NCBI RefSeq assembly: GCF_900496995.4
Contig: NC_054457.1
Coordinates: forward strand, 1,240,001-1,304,000
Reading direction: 5' to 3'
DNA length: 64,000 bases
From: Aquila chrysaetos chrysaetos
Lineage: Eukaryota > Chordata > Aves > Accipitriformes > Accipitridae
Shown: in pieces, positions 21,608-32,025 of the stretch
Layout of the letters: each line of letters begins with the position of its first letter
Position numbering within the stretch: position 1 is the first letter of the stretch
The notes under the pieces: generated by a model
Database searches by the model: none
The model's input: the letters and a program-made list of their open reading frames with translations, nothing else
What the model was told of the DNA's origin: nothing
Translations under genes and position numbers: made by a program

Positions 21608-22186
21608 TGTATTGCGTCTGGCTGAGATGGAGTTAATTCTCCCCATAGCAGCCCTCGTAGTGCTGTGCTCTGCATCGGTAGCTAGAAAGGTGTTGATAAC
21701 ACACCAGTGTTTTGGCTACTGCTGAGCAGTGCTGGCGCAGCATCAAGGCTGTCTCTCCAACATTTTTGCCCCCCTCAACGGCAGGCTGGGGCTGGGCAAG
21801 CTCTTGGGAGGGGACATAGCCAGGACAGCTGACCTAAACTAACCAAACAGATATTCCATACCATATGACGTCAGCTCAGCTATAAAAGCCAAGTAAAGGG
21901 AGACAGAAGGGGGGCATTTTTTGTCTTCCGGAGCAACCACTACGCGTACAGAAGCCCTGCTTCCCAGGAAGTGGCTAGACATCGCCTGCTGATGGGAAGT
22001 AGAGAATAACATCATTTGTTTTTCTTTGCTTTCGCGCGTGACCTTTGCTTTCACTTTATTAAACTGTCCTTATCTTGACCCACGAGCCTTTTGTTATATT
22101 TTCTCCCCCCCCGTCCAGCTGAGGAGGGGGAGTGACAGAGCGGCTTTGGTGGGCACCTGGCGCCCAGCCAGGGTCAACCCACCACA
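21608..22186 (+). mobile_element. ERVL LTR (mosaic type)
   Basis: 579 bp from tgtattgcg to cccaccaca, with TATAAAAGCC at 21881 and ATTAAA near 22058. The first part resembles the TGTCCTGGTTT family, while its last about 120 bp match the end of the minisatellite LTRs (8941, 61931). ERVL 3' sequence precedes it and ERVL pro-pol follows, so one LTR is shared by two internal regions, as in a tandem provirus. No clear primer site follows. Confidence 0.75.
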
Positions 22187-22307
22187 ACCACAAAAGGGGA
22201 TTCTACCAGGAAAAATGCCACTCCAGTTTCCAAACAGAGTAGAAGGGCTGATCTCATTTCTGATCCTCTTGAAGGGACTTCTAAGTCAATTTTACGAGAA
22301 GTGAGTA
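22187..22307 (+). mobile_element. ERVL 5' internal remnant
   Basis: About 120 bp between the LTR and protease. It may be the last part of gag (KGILPGKMPLQFPNRVEGL in one frame). The rest of gag is deleted. Confidence 0.4.
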
Positions 22308-23157
22308 ATGGATACTCTGACCAGAATTAGAGGGGCCCTGCCTCCAGCCAGGTGGAGGAAAAGGGATAACCGGGTCTATTGGACTGTGTGGATTCGATGG
22401 CCTGGCACGTTAGACCCACAGGAGTACAAGGCTCTAGTAGACACCGGCGCACAATGTACCCTAATGCCATCAAGTTATAAAGGGGCAGAACTCATCTGTA
22501 TTTCTGGTGTGACAGGGGGATCCCAAGAGCTAACTGTATTGGAAGCTGAAGTAAGCCTAACTGGGAAGGAATGGCAGAAACACCCCATTGTGACTGGCCC
22601 AGAGGCTCCGTGCATCCTTGGCATAGACTACCTCAGGAGGGGGTATTTCAAGGACCCAAAAGGGTATCAGTGGGCTTTTGGTATAGCTGCCTTGGAGACG
22701 GAGGGCACTGAACAGCTGTCTACCCTGCCTGGTCTCTCTCAAGACCCTTCGATTGTGGGGTTGCTGAGGGTTGAACAACAAGTGCCAATTGCTACCACAA
22801 CGGTGCACTGGCGGCAATATCGCACCAACCGAGACTCCCTGATTCCCATCCATAAGCTGATTTGTCAACTGGAGAGCCAAGGAGTGATCAGCAAGACTCG
22901 CTCACCCTTTAATAGTCCCATATGGCCAGTGCGAAAGTCTAATGGAGAGTGGAGACTAACAGTTGACTATCGTGGCCTGAATGAAGTCACGCCGCCGCTG
23001 AGTGCTGCTGTGCCGGATATGCTAGAACTTCAATACGAACTGGAGTCAAAGGCAGCCAAGTGGTATGCCACAATGGACATCGCTAATGCATTTTTTTCAA
23101 TCCATCTGGCAGCAGAGTGCCGGCCACAGTTTGCTTTTACTTGCAGGGGCGTCCAGT
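22308..23157 (+). pseudogene. ERVL protease and N-terminal half of reverse transcriptase
   Basis: Open frame with the protease motif LVDTGAQCTLMPS and GIDYLRRG. RT then begins SPFNSPIWPVRKSNGEWRL, DYRGLN, and YATMDIANAFFSIHL with the first catalytic Asp (MDIANAFF). It is interrupted at 23157 by an ERV-S LTR immediately after CCAGT. The continuation of this RT, beginning with the same CCAGT in reverse complement, is at 5843-5239 on the opposite strand. The two halves belong to one original pol. Confidence 0.85.
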
Positions 23158-23828
23158 TGTCCTGATCCAATGTCGGGGAAGGTTTCGATATGATCCCAAG
23201 AGCGAGATTAAGGCACAAACGAGGTCAAATGCCGTATACCCAGAAGAGCTTTTATTATCAAAAGTATCAAAAGTAGAAAATAGTAGTGATAGGATAGAAT
23301 GGAAGAAAAGGCAGAAATCAAGCAAGCAGTCGGGATAGAGTTGCAAGAATAGTCACCACCATGGATCCAGCGGCATCCCGTTGGTCCTCAGTCTTCAATT
23401 CTTCGGTGGTGGGTGCACACCACGGCTTGTCTCCACGGTTTTTTTATAGGGCATAGTTCGATGATGTATGCACATACGTACTGTTCATGCACTGTTCACA
23501 CGCTGCAGGTTTCGTCTATCACACGACCTTTGCGTGATCAACACCAGAAACCAGTACCTTATCTCAAAGACTACAGTTTCCATGAGAATGGTAGCCTCCA
23601 CATTCTTCGCTGGCTCCGGCCTGTCTCCTCCCCTGGATGCCTCAGTGGCCTGGTAATCGTCCTTATGGACAGAGGAGTGTCCTGCTTAAACAGGCCATCT
23701 CAGAGACAAAGGGCTTGAGATAAACAGTTCACAATTCTTGAGATGAATGGCTTGTGATGACAGCCCAATCTCTCACACCTAACAATCTTTGAGACAAAGA
23801 GCTCAAGATAACAATTCAGTCTCTCACA
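23158..23828 (-). mobile_element. ERV-S element 1, 3' LTR (inverted)
   Basis: 671 bp, same family as 5844-6511 but opposite strand: tgtcctgatcc to ctctcaca on plus. Target duplicate CCAGT is at 23153-23157. Env of element 1 lies on its internal side, with a short purine tract (CACGGGGTGG, minus) before the LTR start. Confidence 0.85.
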
Positions 23829-24901
23829 CCACCCCGTGGCTCAAAGATTGCTCGGGGACCCATGGTGGTTTTGAGAAAAGATAGCTATATAGAAAAGCCA
23901 GAAAAGAGCATTTCATAGAATCTGTACTACTGATGGCGTGGTTCGACGCACAGCGGGGATTTGTTTAACACTGTCAGGTGAAACAGTAGTTGCAAATTGC
24001 ATATTAGTTACAACACGCTGAATCAATTGTATAAAACATGGAATGATACATGGTAAGAACAACAACATGGCAAAACCACACAACAAGCAAAATAGGATTC
24101 GCTTAACCCATGGACCACCAGGGAGCCAGGAAAACATATCAATGTCCCAGCCTTTCCATGTCTGGACAGGAACATGGGCCAGCTTTCATATTCCTGTGGT
24201 AATTTGCTTAACAATTTTCCTGCTGTCATCAATTTTTAAACAACACTTAGAATCATTTAGTTTACCAGAAACACCTCCTTCCTCGGCTAGCAGGTAATCG
24301 AGAACCATGCGATGTTGTAATATTGCTGTTCGCATTTGTGTGGCTTGATCTGCCAATAGATCAAGGGCACGGGCTGTCTCATTAGTAATGATCTCTAGGA
24401 CAGCTTGTAACCAGATGATGCGATTTAGGTTATAGATAGGTTCTCGAGCACCGCTAACCCACTCATTGGGATTCCAGGTGGCAGGTCCATAATGTTGTAT
24501 GATACGTTGAGGGGTCCACTTGTCTTTGCCCCAGGTTTGACCACTCCCACCTGCTATAGAGGTATCAATGGATCGTCGATATCGATTGAGATCATCATAT
24601 AACTTAACACCCAGTCCATCCCCTTCATCCTCCAGGAGCAGAAAAAACAAGGGGTGAATTACCCCCACATAACACACTCCAGTCCAATTTGCTGGTAGCA
24701 GTTTGTAGGCACATTGGCCACACACCCAATAGTGACCCTTTAAGGCTCATGCACCATTTTCGAACAAACCAGTAGGTGTCCGTGGTGATTGGAAATATGT
24801 TGAATTACCTACTCCCAGAGGATGATCTGATGGACCGTTCGTCAACAACCTGTCCACGGTTTTTCCCACTTCCTCTGTGGTGCCCCAACAGATAGGAAGT
24901 C
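23829..24901 (-). pseudogene. ERV-S element 1 env, rest of SU and transmembrane subunit (inverted)
   Basis: Read on minus from 24901, the sequence continues the surface domain, with an in-frame TGA near 24750. An open stretch (24725-24186) follows, then the transmembrane ectodomain. This includes an immunosuppressive-domain-like helix (MVLDYLLAEEGGV) and a cysteine cluster, GKLNDSKCC, where the first cysteine of the usual Cx6CC is Ser. A membrane span (ILFCLLCGFAMLLFLPCIIP) occurs near 24100 in another frame, so at least one frameshift is present. It begins at the 6-bp duplicate GACTTC (24901-24896), the same target site as 18583-18588, showing it is the other half of the env at 17824-18588. 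Confidence 0.82.
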
Positions 24902-25344
24902 TGCGGAGGCACAGGACATCACACACAGATCAATGTGATCAGGTGAAGCCCACTTTACTGGAGCATCAGACATCATTTTATACATTGATTACATCCGTAC
25001 ATGCGTTTAGCTATTTTACTATTGGTTACACACATTATTCACGCACTGTCCACGCGTCCAGTTACACTTAATGATTGGTTATATCAACGCTGTACACGCG
25101 CATAAACATAAGACATAATTGGTTATACTAACTAAAACATGCGAGACTTGTCTCAGTCTAATTGGTCAAGATAAACTGCTGAATTGAGGTTGTTTGTGCC
25201 AAGTTCTCTTTATCGTGGAATGCGCACCTGTGTTTTTCTAATTGGTATCTTTCTTATTTTTGTCTTCTTGTTTATTCTGTTCAAGGCCTTCTAAAGGCAT
25301 CTGGAATGCTCTTGTGACCGTTAGCTAAATATGTTCCCACAACA
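24902..25344 (-). mobile_element. ERVK 3' LTR (inverted)
   Basis: 443 bp, partner of 18589-19031, opposite orientation. On minus it is preceded by the polypurine tract at 25345 and followed by GACTTC, the target duplicate. This makes it the 3' LTR. Confidence 0.92.
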
Positions 25345-25363
25345 ATTCCCCCTCCCTTTTTCT
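25345..25363 (-). other. Polypurine tract, ERVK
   Basis: Minus-strand AAAAAGGGAGGGGGAATTG just before the LTR start. This is the plus-strand primer site, and it marks the adjacent LTR as the 3' one. Confidence 0.85.
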
Positions 25364-26177
25364 ATTAAAAGAGCATTAACAGATCTAGTCACCACCATCC
25401 GCCAACTCAGCCCAGCAATCGGTAGGTGCCAGCTTTACGTGGGCGTCCCCACAGAGGCAACGATGGCCTTGCCGTACACCAGCCTGATGCTCTTCAGAAA
25501 AATCCCGGTATTTGTACATTTGCAGAGGAACAGATTTCAGCACACGTGGCCAGCGGGTGCCGAAATTCACCTTGGTTGAAACATGGGGAGCCTATGACGC
25601 ATGCACTCGCTGGCCAGGCGCGCTGCACGAGTCATAGCCATCCTGTCTATTGGTTCATGGGCTTTGTGATGCGGTTGCAAGGCACAGAGAATCTTGGCCT
25701 GTTATGTTGGCCAAGGTGACCTACACGTTAGTTTTTGGCTGAGGTGGTATTCACATTGTCGCACCATCTAGGGTGTTCCAGATGATGACGGTCGTACAAA
25801 TCGAGCGGGAGTCCATCGTGGGCCCGTGAACTCAGCCCTTTGCAAAGATCTATGAATACAATTAATTAAAACACAGTAAAAGCAACATTATACCTAATAA
25901 AATACACAAGAATAAAAGAAACCCCGATTTTTAACAAAGATACAAACCAACTCCTAAGTCCCCATCCCGCAGCTAAATGATCTAAGCCGAAATGACAGCT
26001 TTCTTAATTGCGATAAAACTCTTGCAGCTCCTTCTTGCCTCTGCAGTTCTGTTATCTTGTTTATTAATTGCTCCACTGTCCAAGTTCCTCATGTCCATTG
26101 TTTTTCTGGTGGTTCAAAAGTCCTTTCACACTGCAGCTGTCACGTACTCCGGCCCACTCATGCTAACTGCAGCCTAC
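25364..26177 (-). other. ERVK 3' non-env region, unassigned
   Basis: About 810 bp between the env stop and the polypurine tract, longer than needed. The minus strand shows small open frames (for example 25570-25385) with no recognised domain. It could be decayed 3' untranslated or accessory sequence. Confidence 0.45.
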
Positions 26178-26940
26178 TTATGCTAACTCTAAAAAATCAG
26201 GCTCAAAGAAATGTTCCCCATTTTCCATGAAATCTCCCAGAATTCCCCCTTTTTGTTTATGAGCAAGCCAAGTTACACAAAATGCTTTTGCAATCATACG
26301 TTCAACTATTTTATGATATGTGGTACAATCATTACAACTGCTAATATTACAATTAAAATAACTAAGCCATGCATAAGCAAATCTTTCAACCATCCCGTAA
26401 TTCTCAAACTTGTTAGCCATCCACTTAACCCTGTGTCAGTTATCGTGAGCCTTTTACTGTGAATCATATTGATATCGGGTGTTAGTAACATAAGTCGTCC
26501 GAGGCTACATGGCCTCCCGTTAAGTTTTGATGGAATTCCTCTCCCACGCTCTATTCTCTCAAATAAAAAAAACATCACCACAGGTAAAGCAGCTGGAATA
26601 GAAAAAAGAGTGTGATATTCTGGAATAGATATAGTTACACCAAGCTGTAGCATTTCTATATACAGGCAAAATAGCATTTACATTCTGACCCTTTCGAGTG
26701 GTGTTATAGATGTAATTAAACATCACACAGGGATTCATGATGACTGATCCTAACAACTCTAACTCTTGAGGTTCTTGCATTTCTTGAGGCAGGTGTGCAT
26801 ACAACAGGAAAAGTAAACATGGTATCTCCTTGCTGTAGAGCTTTTCCTCGACAGCGTTGCATCAAGCTATGTGTATTTTTTCCCAAATCATTAAGTGAAT
26901 CGTCACGGATTAGACAGAGGCACAGAGTTAGAGGGATTAG
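26178..26940 (-). pseudogene. ERVK env fragment with transmembrane C-terminus (right copy, inverted)
   Basis: The first 434 bp (26940-26507) repeat 20730-21163 in inverse. Then come sequences found only here: an ectodomain end (GWLTSLRITGWLKDLLMHG), a membrane span (LVILIVILAVVMIV), and a cytoplasmic tail continuing in a second frame to ...FLELA and stop at 26178. Frameshifts are present. Most of the surface subunit is missing. Confidence 0.75.
26507..26940 (-). repeat. 434-bp inverted duplication, right copy
   Basis: Reverse-complement copy of 20730-21163. Homology stops abruptly at both ends: at 26506 ERVK env continues, and at 26941 ERVL pol in plus orientation begins. Confidence 0.92.
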
Positions 26941-28896
26941 CTCACAGATTGTAAGCCCTCTCTATCAAGTGACTTGGAAGAAGAATGATTTTACTTGGGG
27001 CCCTGAGCAACAACAAGCCTTTGAACAAATTAAACAGGAGATGGTTCATGCAGTAGATCTTGGGCCAGTCCGGGGAAGGACAAGATGTTAAAAATGTGCT
27101 CTACAACACAGCCGTGGAGAATAGCCCTACCTGGAGCCTCTGGCCAAAACCACCTGGGGAGACCCGAGACTGATCCCTGGGGTTTTGGAGTTGGGGATAT
27201 TGAGGATCTGAGGCTCGCTATACTCCAACTGAAAAAGAGATATTGGCAGTGAGTTCGGGCTGCCTTGGAAGTGGTTGGTACTAAAACACAGCTCCTCTTA
27301 GCACCCTAACTGCCGGTGCTGGGCTGGATGTTCAAAGGGAAGGTCCCTTCTACACATCATGCAACTGATGCCACGTGGAGTAGGTGGGTCGCACTGATCA
27401 CACAACAGACTCACATAGGACGCCCCATTCGCCCAGGAATTTTGGAAGTGATCACGGACTGGCCAGAAGGCAAAGATTTTGGAATGTCGCCAGAGGAGGA
27501 GGTGACACGGGCTGAAGAGGCCCCACTGTATAATGAACTGTCAGAAAATGAGAGGCAATATGCCCTGTTCACTGATGGGTCCTGTCGCATTGTGGGAAAG
27601 CATCGGAGGTGGAAGGCTGCTGTATGGAGTCCTACATGACAAGTCACAGAAACTGCTGAAGGAGAAGGTGTATCGAGTCAGTTAGCAGAGGTGAAAGCCA
27701 TCCAGCTAGCTTTAGATATTGCTGATTGACAAAAATGCCAGTGCTCTATCTCTATACTGACTAATGGATGATGGCAGATGCCCTGTGGGGGTGGCTACAG
27801 CAATGGAAGCAGAGCAACTGGCAGCGCAGAGGTAAACCCATCTGGGCTGCCGCACTGTGGCAAGATATTGCGTCCCAGCTAGAGAATCTGGTTGTAAAAG
27901 TATGTCACGTAGATGCTCATGTACCCAAGGGTCGGGCCACAGAAGAACAACAAAACAACCAGCAGGTGGATCAGGCTGCCAAGGTTGAAGTGTCTCAGGT
28001 GGACCTGGACTGGCAACATAGGGGTGAGCTATTTATGGCTCAGTGGGCCCATGACACCTCAGGCCATCAGGGAAGAGATGCAACATATAGATGGGCTCGT
28101 GATCGAGGGGTGGACTTGACCATGGACACTATTGCACAGGTTATCCATGAATGTGAAACGTGTTGCAATCAAGCAAGCCAAGTGGTTAAAGCCCCTGTCG
28201 TATGGAGGGCGATGGCTGAAATATAAATATGGGGAGGCCTGGCAGACTGACTATATCACACTCCCATGAACCCACCAAGGCAAGTGCCATGTGCTTACAA
28301 TGGTGGAAGCAACCACTGGGTGTCTGGAAACATATTCTCTGTCCCATGCCACCACCTGGAACACTCTCCTGGGCCTTGAAAAGCAAGTCTTATGGCGACA
28401 TGGCACCCCAGAAATAATTGAGTCGGACAATGGGACTCATTTCCGAAACAACCTCATAGACACCTGGGCCAAAGAGCATGGCATTGAGTGGGTGTATCAC
28501 ATCCCTTATCACGCACCAGCCTCCGGGAAAATCAAACGATACAATGGACTGTTAAAGACTACATTGAGAGCAATGGGGGGTGGAACCTTCAAACATTGGG
28601 ATACACATTTAGCAAAAGCCACCTGGTTGGTTAACACTAGAGGATCTGCCAATCGGGCTGGCCCCGCCCAACCAAGACTTCCACATACTGTAGAAGGAGA
28701 TAAAGTCCCTGTAGTGTGCATGAAGAGTATGTTAGGAAAGACAGTCTGGGTTAGTCCTCCCTCAAGCAGAGACAAACCCATCCAAGGGATTGCTTTTGCT
28801 CAAGGACCTGGATACACCTGGTGGGTGATGCAGAAGGATGGGGAAGTTCGATGTGTACCTCAGGGAGATTTGATTTTGGGAGAGAATAGCCAGTGA
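26941..28896 (+). pseudogene. ERVL pol: RT end, RNase H, integrase
   Basis: It starts abruptly inside RT (QIVSPLYQVTW). It overlaps in content with 5239-5843, so it is a different ERVL copy. RNase H shows ALFTDGSCR near 27567, with a TGA at about 27637. Integrase: zinc-binding region (HDTSGHQGRD and CETC near 28150), catalytic Asp codons at 28249 and 28426. The catalytic Glu position at 28534-28536 reads AAA (Lys, GKIKRYNG); ERV-S integrases here have Glu. At least three frameshifts or stops (about 27080, 27640, 28225) break it. The final frame is open to TGA at 28894. Confidence 0.85.
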
Positions 28897-29408
28897 ACTA
28901 GGCTGTATAATGTTAACTGCTAAATAACCTACCAATGTATGTCATTGTATCTATAGTGTCTATATGCCATATCAAGGGTATTACTGTAAGAATTACCCAA
29001 ATGACTGAAGGATGGACTTTGAAACCGAGCCAAGTGCAACAGTGATGGAACTTGAACTGGCGCCCAGCAATTTCCTCAAGATCAACATCTTCAGCCTGCA
29101 GACCAAGGGTGTGGGTTGCACCAAATGTACCAGCCGCAAGCTCCAGAGACAGCATACAACAACCCAACACCTCACACCATCTCTCTTATCCTGAAGAAGT
29201 GTTACAACAGATGGAGCCCCAAAGTCATGGACTAAATAAAATTGATGGACACATTAGAGGGATGGCCCATAGACTAAGGGAATGCTATTTGTGGCGGGGT
29301 GTGTCCATATACATATACATATCTCAAAGACAAGGAAGGTGGTGGTGATTAATTGGAAAATGTAAGATCTGGGCATGATGTAAATGGTATAGAATAAGGG
29401 GTGGAAAA
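28897..29408 (+). mobile_element. ERVL 3' internal non-coding region
   Basis: About 510 bp between pol and the LTR, with no env recognised, as is normal for ERVL. It ends with a motif similar to the end of 21164-21607. Confidence 0.65.
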
Positions 29409-29844
29409 TGTCCTGGGTTCAGCTGGGATAGAGTTAATTTTCACAGGAGCCTGGGAGGGGGCACAGCCAGGACAGCTGACGTGAACTAGCCAAGGAGCTA
29501 TTCCATACCATGTGACATCATGTTCAGTATATAAATGGGGAGCGGGCTGGTGGGAATAGCTCAGCTTTTGGTGGGGGAAGTGGCGGAGCGTCGGGTTCCG
29601 GGTGGTGAGCAGTTGCACTGTGCATCACTCGTTTTGTATATTCTTTTATTAGTACCATTGTTGTTGTTGTAAATTCTCTTTTTGTGTTGTCTCAGTAAAT
29701 TGTCCTTATCTCAACCCACGAGGTTCCGGTTTTTTTTCTTTTCTCCTTTCTGATTCTCCTCCCCATCCCACTGGAGGGGGGGCGGGGAGGAGTGAGCGAG
29801 CAGCTGCGTGGTCCTTTGTTACCGGCTGGGCTGAAACCACGACA
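29409..29844 (+). mobile_element. ERVL 3' LTR
   Basis: 436 bp from tgtcctgggttc to ccacgaca, with TATATAAATG near 29528. It is a shorter member of the TGTCCTGG family and closes the ERVL at 26941. Confidence 0.8.
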
Positions 29845-30159
29845 CTCCCCCTTCCTTCTTCCCCCAGCTTTATATGCTGAGCACGACGTCATATGGTCTG
29901 AAATATCCCTTTGGTCAGTTGGGGTCAGCTGTCCCAGCTGTGTCCCCTCCCAACTTCTTGTGCACCCCCAGCCTCCTCGCTGGTGGGGTGGTGTGAGAGG
30001 CAGAAAAGGCCTTGACTCTGTGTAAGCACTGCTCAGCAGTAACTAAAACATCTCTGCATTATCAACACTGTTTTCAGCACAAATCCAACACATAGCCCCA
30101 TACTAGCTACTATGAAGAAAATTAACTCTATCCCAGCCAAAACCAGCACAGAATGCTTA
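29845..30159 (-). mobile_element. ERVL LTR fragment (U3 only)
   Basis: The minus strand starts TGTGCTGGTTTTGGCTGGG at 30159 and runs through U3 to CATATAAAGC, then is cut where the plus-strand LTR ends at 29844. Two LTRs thus abut tail-to-tail. Confidence 0.75.
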
Positions 30160-31286
30160 CTCAGCAACAGAGCACTCCTCCAGGCACTGCTATTTTTCTG
30201 TTTTGACCTGTATTCCAGGTGCCTCTGTTGACTGCAAAGCAGAAAGCTTGAGAATATTGTCCTGTGAACATTTTCCCATAGGGTTAAAACAAGCCAAATG
30301 TGGACTGATTTTCTTTGGGTTAATTCTGCACTGGATTATGTCTGTGCAACACCATTTATCTTCAGTATTGTAAAATGATAATCACTAAATCATTTCTATG
30401 TGAGGGCTTTTAAAGAGATCTCACTGGCTATCACTTTACCATCCATGCAAACATTTATTAATACATTTGATGCTAAAGAGCTGCTATTCAAACAGAAATC
30501 TCTTCACAGGGGATTTGCAAGGAAGTTTTGAATGAAATCTACACTGCATGTGACATTCTTAGTTCAAATTAAAGTAATAATTTGAATTGTTGGGACAAAG
30601 GACACTTAGGACGTTACCTGCATAGTATAGATTGACGAGCATTTGAGCATCAAACACAACATAGTCTCTGAGGCTAGCCAGTTATTTAAAAACATGTTGC
30701 TGTCCAGTTGAATAAGTATATTTTCATAAGTACCAATTGCATTGTTAGGAGTTCATTAATGAGCTATAAATATGTAAGAACTCCTGCTATGTACTTGTTT
30801 AGCACCAAGCACAAGACTACCTGCACACGACTAAGTAAAGATGTACAATATCTAACCATGAGACACAAAGATGTATGACTATAGAGTGTCTCCAGTTTTT
30901 TTAATACTAGTATTTGTAGCAGTCACAGTGGATTCAAACAGAGCAGAAACCTGACTAGTAATCAGGAACTATCTGAAAACACAGTAAAGCAATAATTGTA
31001 CAATCAGCCTTGTACATCTACAGCGTGCTCATGTTTTTGCCTTTTAGTGGCTTTTTTTTTTCCCCTGAAAACTAGATTGAGGAAGAAGAAAGAGGATTTG
31101 GGGCTTCATTCATGAAGCCAAAAAAAGCTAAAAAACAGCACCAGAAATAAATACACAGTATAGCTGGAAAGGTTATATGGCTTTTTTCCTAGGGATCCTA
31201 GAACGGGGATAGGGGACTCACTAGACAAAAGCCTCACTGACTCCAGAGTGAACCGGCAGCTGAGTACATTTCTCTGCATGCTCAGA
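30160..31286. other. Intergenic, nothing recognised
   Basis: AT-rich unique-looking sequence between the ERV block and a CR1. No exon, RNA gene or repeat identified. Confidence 0.5.
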
Positions 31287-32025
31287 CATAGAATCATAGA
31301 ATATCTCAAGTTGGAAGGGACCCATAAGGATCATCGAGCCCAACTCCCTGCTCCTCACAGGACTACCTAACACTAAACCATATGACTAAGAGCATCATCC
31401 AGACACTCCTTGAACTCTGACAGGCTTGGTGCCACGACCACTTTCCTGGGGAGCCTGTTCCAGTGACTGACCACCCTCTCAGTGAAGAACCTTTTCCTAA
31501 GGTCCAATCTGAACTTCCCCTGATGCAGCTTCATTCCATTTCCTCGTGTCCTATCGCTGGTCACCAGAGAGAGGAGATCAGCACCTCCTCCTCCACTGCC
31601 CCCCTTGAGGAAGTTATAGACTGCGATGAGGTCACCCCTCAGCCTTCTCTTCTCCAAGCTGAACAAATCAAGTGACCTCAGCCGGTCTTCATAAGTCTTG
31701 CCCTTGAGACCTTTCACCATCTTGGTCGCCCTCCTCTGGACACACTCTAAATAGTTTGATGTCCTCCTTATATTGAGCCGCCCAAAACGGCACACAGTAC
31801 TCGAGGTGGGACCACACCAGTGCAGTGTGGAGTGGGACAATGACCTCCCTCAACTGGCTAGCTATGCTGTGCTTGATGCACCCCAGGACACAGTTGGCCC
31901 TTGTGGCTGCCAGGGCACACTGGTGACTCATGTTCAACTTGCCATCAACCCAAACCCCCAGCTCTCTTTCCACAGGGCTGCTCTCCAGCCTCTCATCCCC
32001 CAATTTGTATGTGTAACCAGGATTA
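31287..32025 (-). mobile_element. CR1 LINE, 5'-truncated
   Basis: On minus it carries the C-terminal end of the CR1 ORF2 protein: LGVWVDGKLNMSHQC and YCVPFWA near 31800-31960, [16 protein letters not shown] near 31610-31660, ending before a 3' tail with ATTCTATGATTCTATG at 31287. At least one frameshift joins the two open stretches. CR1 is the dominant LINE of birds and reptiles; 5' truncation is typical. Confidence 0.92.
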
